The notes beneath the pieces are model-generated. The model was not told the DNA's origin. It ran no database searches and worked only from the letters and a program-made list of their open reading frames with translations. The translations under genes and the position numbers were made by a program. DNA of 64,000 nt from the NCBI RefSeq assembly GCF_038562635.1, contig NZ_JBCFBO010000001.1, forward strand, positions 124,001-188,000, in the 5' to 3' direction. Shown piece by piece: positions 61,879 through 64,000 of the stretch. The DNA comes from Methanobacterium sp. (lineage in GTDB: Archaea > Methanobacteriota > Methanobacteria > Methanobacteriales > Methanobacteriaceae). Each line of letters begins with the position of its first letter. Within the stretch, counting starts at the first letter, position 1.

Positions 61879-62520
61879 TTATAGCGAATTTATTCTTTCT
61901 TTGAACTTTTCAAGCTCTTCTTTTACGTGTTCTTTAGATGTCATTTCCGGGCCGTATATGCCAATAGAAGGAAGCACCTCGAGGCCAGTTAATTCAAGGA
62001 TATTGTGGGTTATAAATTTGAAGATTTCATCTAAATCTCCATGAGGACCTTCAGAGGAATATACTTCTTTAGGTGCGCCTGTTGTAAATGATAACATTGC
62101 TTTTTTACCTTTAAGTAAACCAGTGTCATACATCTTTCCTTCAGCTATATTGTGGACAACTCCTGGCAGGAATACCCTATCGAACCATCCTTTTAAGATT
62201 GCAGGGGGTGAACTCCACCATACTGGAAACTGGAAAATTATCATATCTGCCCATTTTATTTTCTCTACTTCGTCTTTAATATCCTGAGATAGCGATCCAG
62301 TTCCGACTGCATTTACCTGTTCCATCATGGGATTAAATTGCTCAGTATTTTGCCTTTGCGAAAAATCATTTTCATCAAGGACTGCTTTAAATCGCATCCC
62401 ATATAAATCAGATATTTTAACTTCATGACCATTATCCCTTAATGTTTTAGCTGCAAGGTCTTTCATAACTCCATTTAAAGAATTTGGCTCTGGATGTGCA
62501 AAAATAATAAATACATTCAT
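61879..62520 (-). CDS. flavodoxin-fold NAD(P)H oxidoreductase
   Basis: 213 residues. NVFIIFAHPEPNSLNGVMKDLA, FQFPVWWSSPPAILKGWFDRVFLPG and SFTTGAPKEVYSSEG are hallmarks of the Flavodoxin_2/MdaB-NQO1 family, which binds FMN or FAD and reduces quinones or similar acceptors by two electrons. In a methanogen it may act in oxidative-stress defence. The preceding sequence has AGGAGGTCATTAGT before ATG, a good binding site. Confidence 0.88.
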   Translation of the reverse strand: MNVFIIFAHPEPNSLNGVMKDLAAKTLRDNGHEVKISDLYGMRFKAVLDENDFSQRQNTEQFNPMMEQVNAVGTGSLSQDIKDEVEKIKWADMIIFQFPVWWSSPPAILKGWFDRVFLPGVVHNIAEGKMYDTGLLKGKKAMLSFTTGAPKEVYSSEGPHGDLDEIFKFITHNILELTGLEVLPSIGIYGPEMTSKEHVKEELEKFKERINSL

Positions 62521-62724
62521 ACTAATGACCTCCTTTTTTAATATTTTATGTACCTAAAAATTTAAATTCTTTTTGATGCACTATTAATAATAGCTGCATT
62601 TTAAAAAGAAAATAAGAAATTAAATGGATATTATAAAAATCAAAACTCTGTTTAACTAGTTTAACTTAAATTAAGAATATTGTCTGATTGTCGTATTTAA
62701 TGAATAATTCTCTGGTGATTATAA

Positions 62725-63366
62725 TTGTCTGAAACTAAGTCTAATGAATGCTTTTCAATATCACTGGAATATATATCTTCTAAAATACCAGATAAAGGTA
62801 TAACCATAGGAAATTTCCTTGATTTGATGGGTGATCGTGGGGGACTAATCTTATGCTTAATTTTAGCAACTCCTTTTTTAATTCCAGTATCCATCCCGGG
62901 ATCCAGCATACCTTTTGGACTTGGAATTATGTTTATTGGAATAAGCAGAATTTTCAACAGGTACTTAATACCTAAATTTATTATGGAATATGTGCTGCCT
63001 AAGGATACTCTTTTGAAGATATTAAATGGAACCATGACTGCTTTAGGAAAATTAGAGAAGTATATTAAGCCTCGTTTTTTAGTATTGAGTGAAGGCCCTG
63101 CCATAAGTCGATTTAGTATTTCTCTAATGGTATTTACTTCGTTTTTACTTATGCTCCCTTTACCTGTACCATTAACAGACAGTTTACCTGGATATTCAAT
63201 CTTTTTTTTAGTTTTAGGTATCCTTGAACATGATGGCTACTTCATTTTAGCAGGCTATATACTGACTATTATCACCACTATTTATTTTAGTTTGATATTT
63301 TTATTTGGTTATGCTGGAATAACATTTGTTTTATCTCATTTTGGGATATATATGCCTCAATTTTAG
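62725..63366 (+). CDS. ExoD-family membrane protein
   Basis: 213 residues, four or five membrane helices. GNFLDLMGDRGGLILCLILATPFLIPVSIPGSSIPFGLGI is the ExoD signature, found in proteins linked to exopolysaccharide synthesis or alkali tolerance in bacteria. Function in archaea is not known. TTG 62725 follows GGTGAT by six bases. Probably acquired from or shared with bacteria. Confidence 0.85.
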   Translation: MSETKSNECFSISLEYISSKIPDKGITIGNFLDLMGDRGGLILCLILATPFLIPVSIPGSSIPFGLGIMFIGISRIFNRYLIPKFIMEYVLPKDTLLKILNGTMTALGKLEKYIKPRFLVLSEGPAISRFSISLMVFTSFLLMLPLPVPLTDSLPGYSIFFLVLGILEHDGYFILAGYILTIITTIYFSLIFLFGYAGITFVLSHFGIYMPQF

Positions 63367-63548
63367 TTTTGGAATATGTTCTAAAATATTTTGAATTATT
63401 TTCTATTATTAATAGATATTTTTAGTTTTTCTATTCTATTAAAGAGATTTACCGAGTATTAATGTTAATTTCCATATAATAAAATGTATATATTAAAATA
63501 TTATATTAATATTGTATTTTACAAAAAATAGAAATGAAGGGGATACAA

Positions 63549-63974
63549 ATGAATAAAAATTTGGTTTTAATGGCATTAATAATGTCTATGTTTGTTGGTC
63601 TTCAAATTGCTGAACCTGCTGCAGCAGCTAGTATGAAAGTTGTAGATCATGGATCTGTTAAATTTAAGGATTACTACGGTAACCCATGTACTTTCACGTG
63701 GAAGACATATCAAATTAAAACAAGCTATGTAAAGATGGTAGGACATGCATATTCACCAAAAACTAAAAAAGAAGCTTATATGTATGTTTATATTCAAAAA
63801 ATCAGCAAAAACCTGGTTAAAATTTCGGGAAAAGATGTTTTGAAGTATTCTGGACATACAAAAACTATTAAAATACCTACTGAATATGGTTACTCTAAAT
63901 TAACTGCTGCACAATGCTATTGGAGATACTTTAGGCCATCATTACTGTCTACCATAACTAAAACAATGTCTTAA
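63549..63974 (+). CDS. secreted protein, unknown
   Basis: 141 residues. Signal peptide (about 1-27, ending PAAAA), then a basic mature domain rich in Lys, Tyr and Thr (KFKDYYGNPCTFTWKTYQIKT) with two Cys (NPCTF, AAQCYWRYFRP), possibly a disulfide. No known family. ATG 63549 follows AAGGGGAT; an in-frame ATG at 63534 would include that site. TATA-like AATATTATATTAATATT lies about 60 bases upstream. Unlike the 16-24 kb surface genes it lacks their promoter box. Confidence 0.65.
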   Translation: MNKNLVLMALIMSMFVGLQIAEPAAAASMKVVDHGSVKFKDYYGNPCTFTWKTYQIKTSYVKMVGHAYSPKTKKEAYMYVYIQKISKNLVKISGKDVLKYSGHTKTIKIPTEYGYSKLTAAQCYWRYFRPSLLSTITKTMS

Positions 63975-64000
63975 CGAATATTTTATTATCTATTTTTATA

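Overview
The window looks like chromosome of a low-GC hydrogenotrophic methanogen of the order Methanobacteriales, most likely a Methanobacterium species. The evidence is a full Eha energy-converting hydrogenase operon, three polyferredoxins, an Ftr paralogue, GGAGGTGAT-type ribosome binding sites, frequent TTG/GTG starts, and a gene order (eha, asnB-gatC-ACT-hom-apgM-pyrG, UPF0201/UPF0200, uvrCBA) that I recall from Methanothermobacter thermautotrophicus. No rRNA, tRNA, CRISPR array or insertion sequence was recognised.

Layout. 1-0.8 kb: start of a sugar-nucleotide epimerase and a DUF1616-like protein (minus strand). 0.8-1.8 kb: gene-free; holds a TATA box followed by a GGAA-N6-TTCC palindrome (NrpR-operator-like) and a foldable segment. 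1.8-16.4 kb: ehaA to ehaQ, then a HAD-fold protein (EhaR-like), a second formylmethanofuran:H4MPT formyltransferase, a PfkB kinase, a six-cluster polyferredoxin and a CBS protein. Together they suggest a membrane [NiFe] hydrogenase that uses ion flow to reduce ferredoxin for the first step of methanogenesis. 16.5-25 kb: eight small secreted or surface proteins, all on the minus strand, with a shared upstream box, hairpins in several leaders and hairpins at or near their 3' ends. 25.3-31.9 kb: asparagine synthetase, GatC, an ACT regulator, homoserine dehydrogenase, archaeal phosphoglycerate mutase and CTP synthase. 31.9-41.1 kb: a prepilin-peptidase-like protein and five type IV pilin-like proteins with a common [KR]-G processing site. 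41-48.8 kb: diphthamide ligase, UPF0201, a UPF0200 kinase, 4-phosphopantoate-beta-alanine ligase, M42 peptidase, a KaiC-like ATPase and a REC-PAS response regulator. 48.9-57 kb: uvrC, DUF169, uvrB and uvrA (bacterial-type nucleotide excision repair). 57-64 kb: CHASE4/HAMP/PAS histidine kinase, DUF362, PrsW-like protease, TRAM protein, tautomerase, flavodoxin-fold oxidoreductase, ExoD-like protein and a secreted protein.

The most unusual content is a scattered family of modular palindromes in intergenic DNA (11.7-12.06, 25.12-25.21, 27.57-27.83, 41.8-42.1, 42.7-42.98, 45.06-45.17 and 51.53-51.67 kb). Their arms differ in sequence but keep perfect self-complementarity, while the short junctions between arms are conserved. 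One type is a three-way junction with linkers of exactly 3, 5 and 8 nt (TCT; GAGCN; NNAGCTNN). The other is a hairpin with GGTTGA before the stem and GAACC after it. The GGTTGA type lies just upstream of a start codon in the coding orientation, and in two cases the last arm runs into the GGAGG of the next gene. The second unusual feature is the surface-protein regulon at 16.5-24.6 kb.
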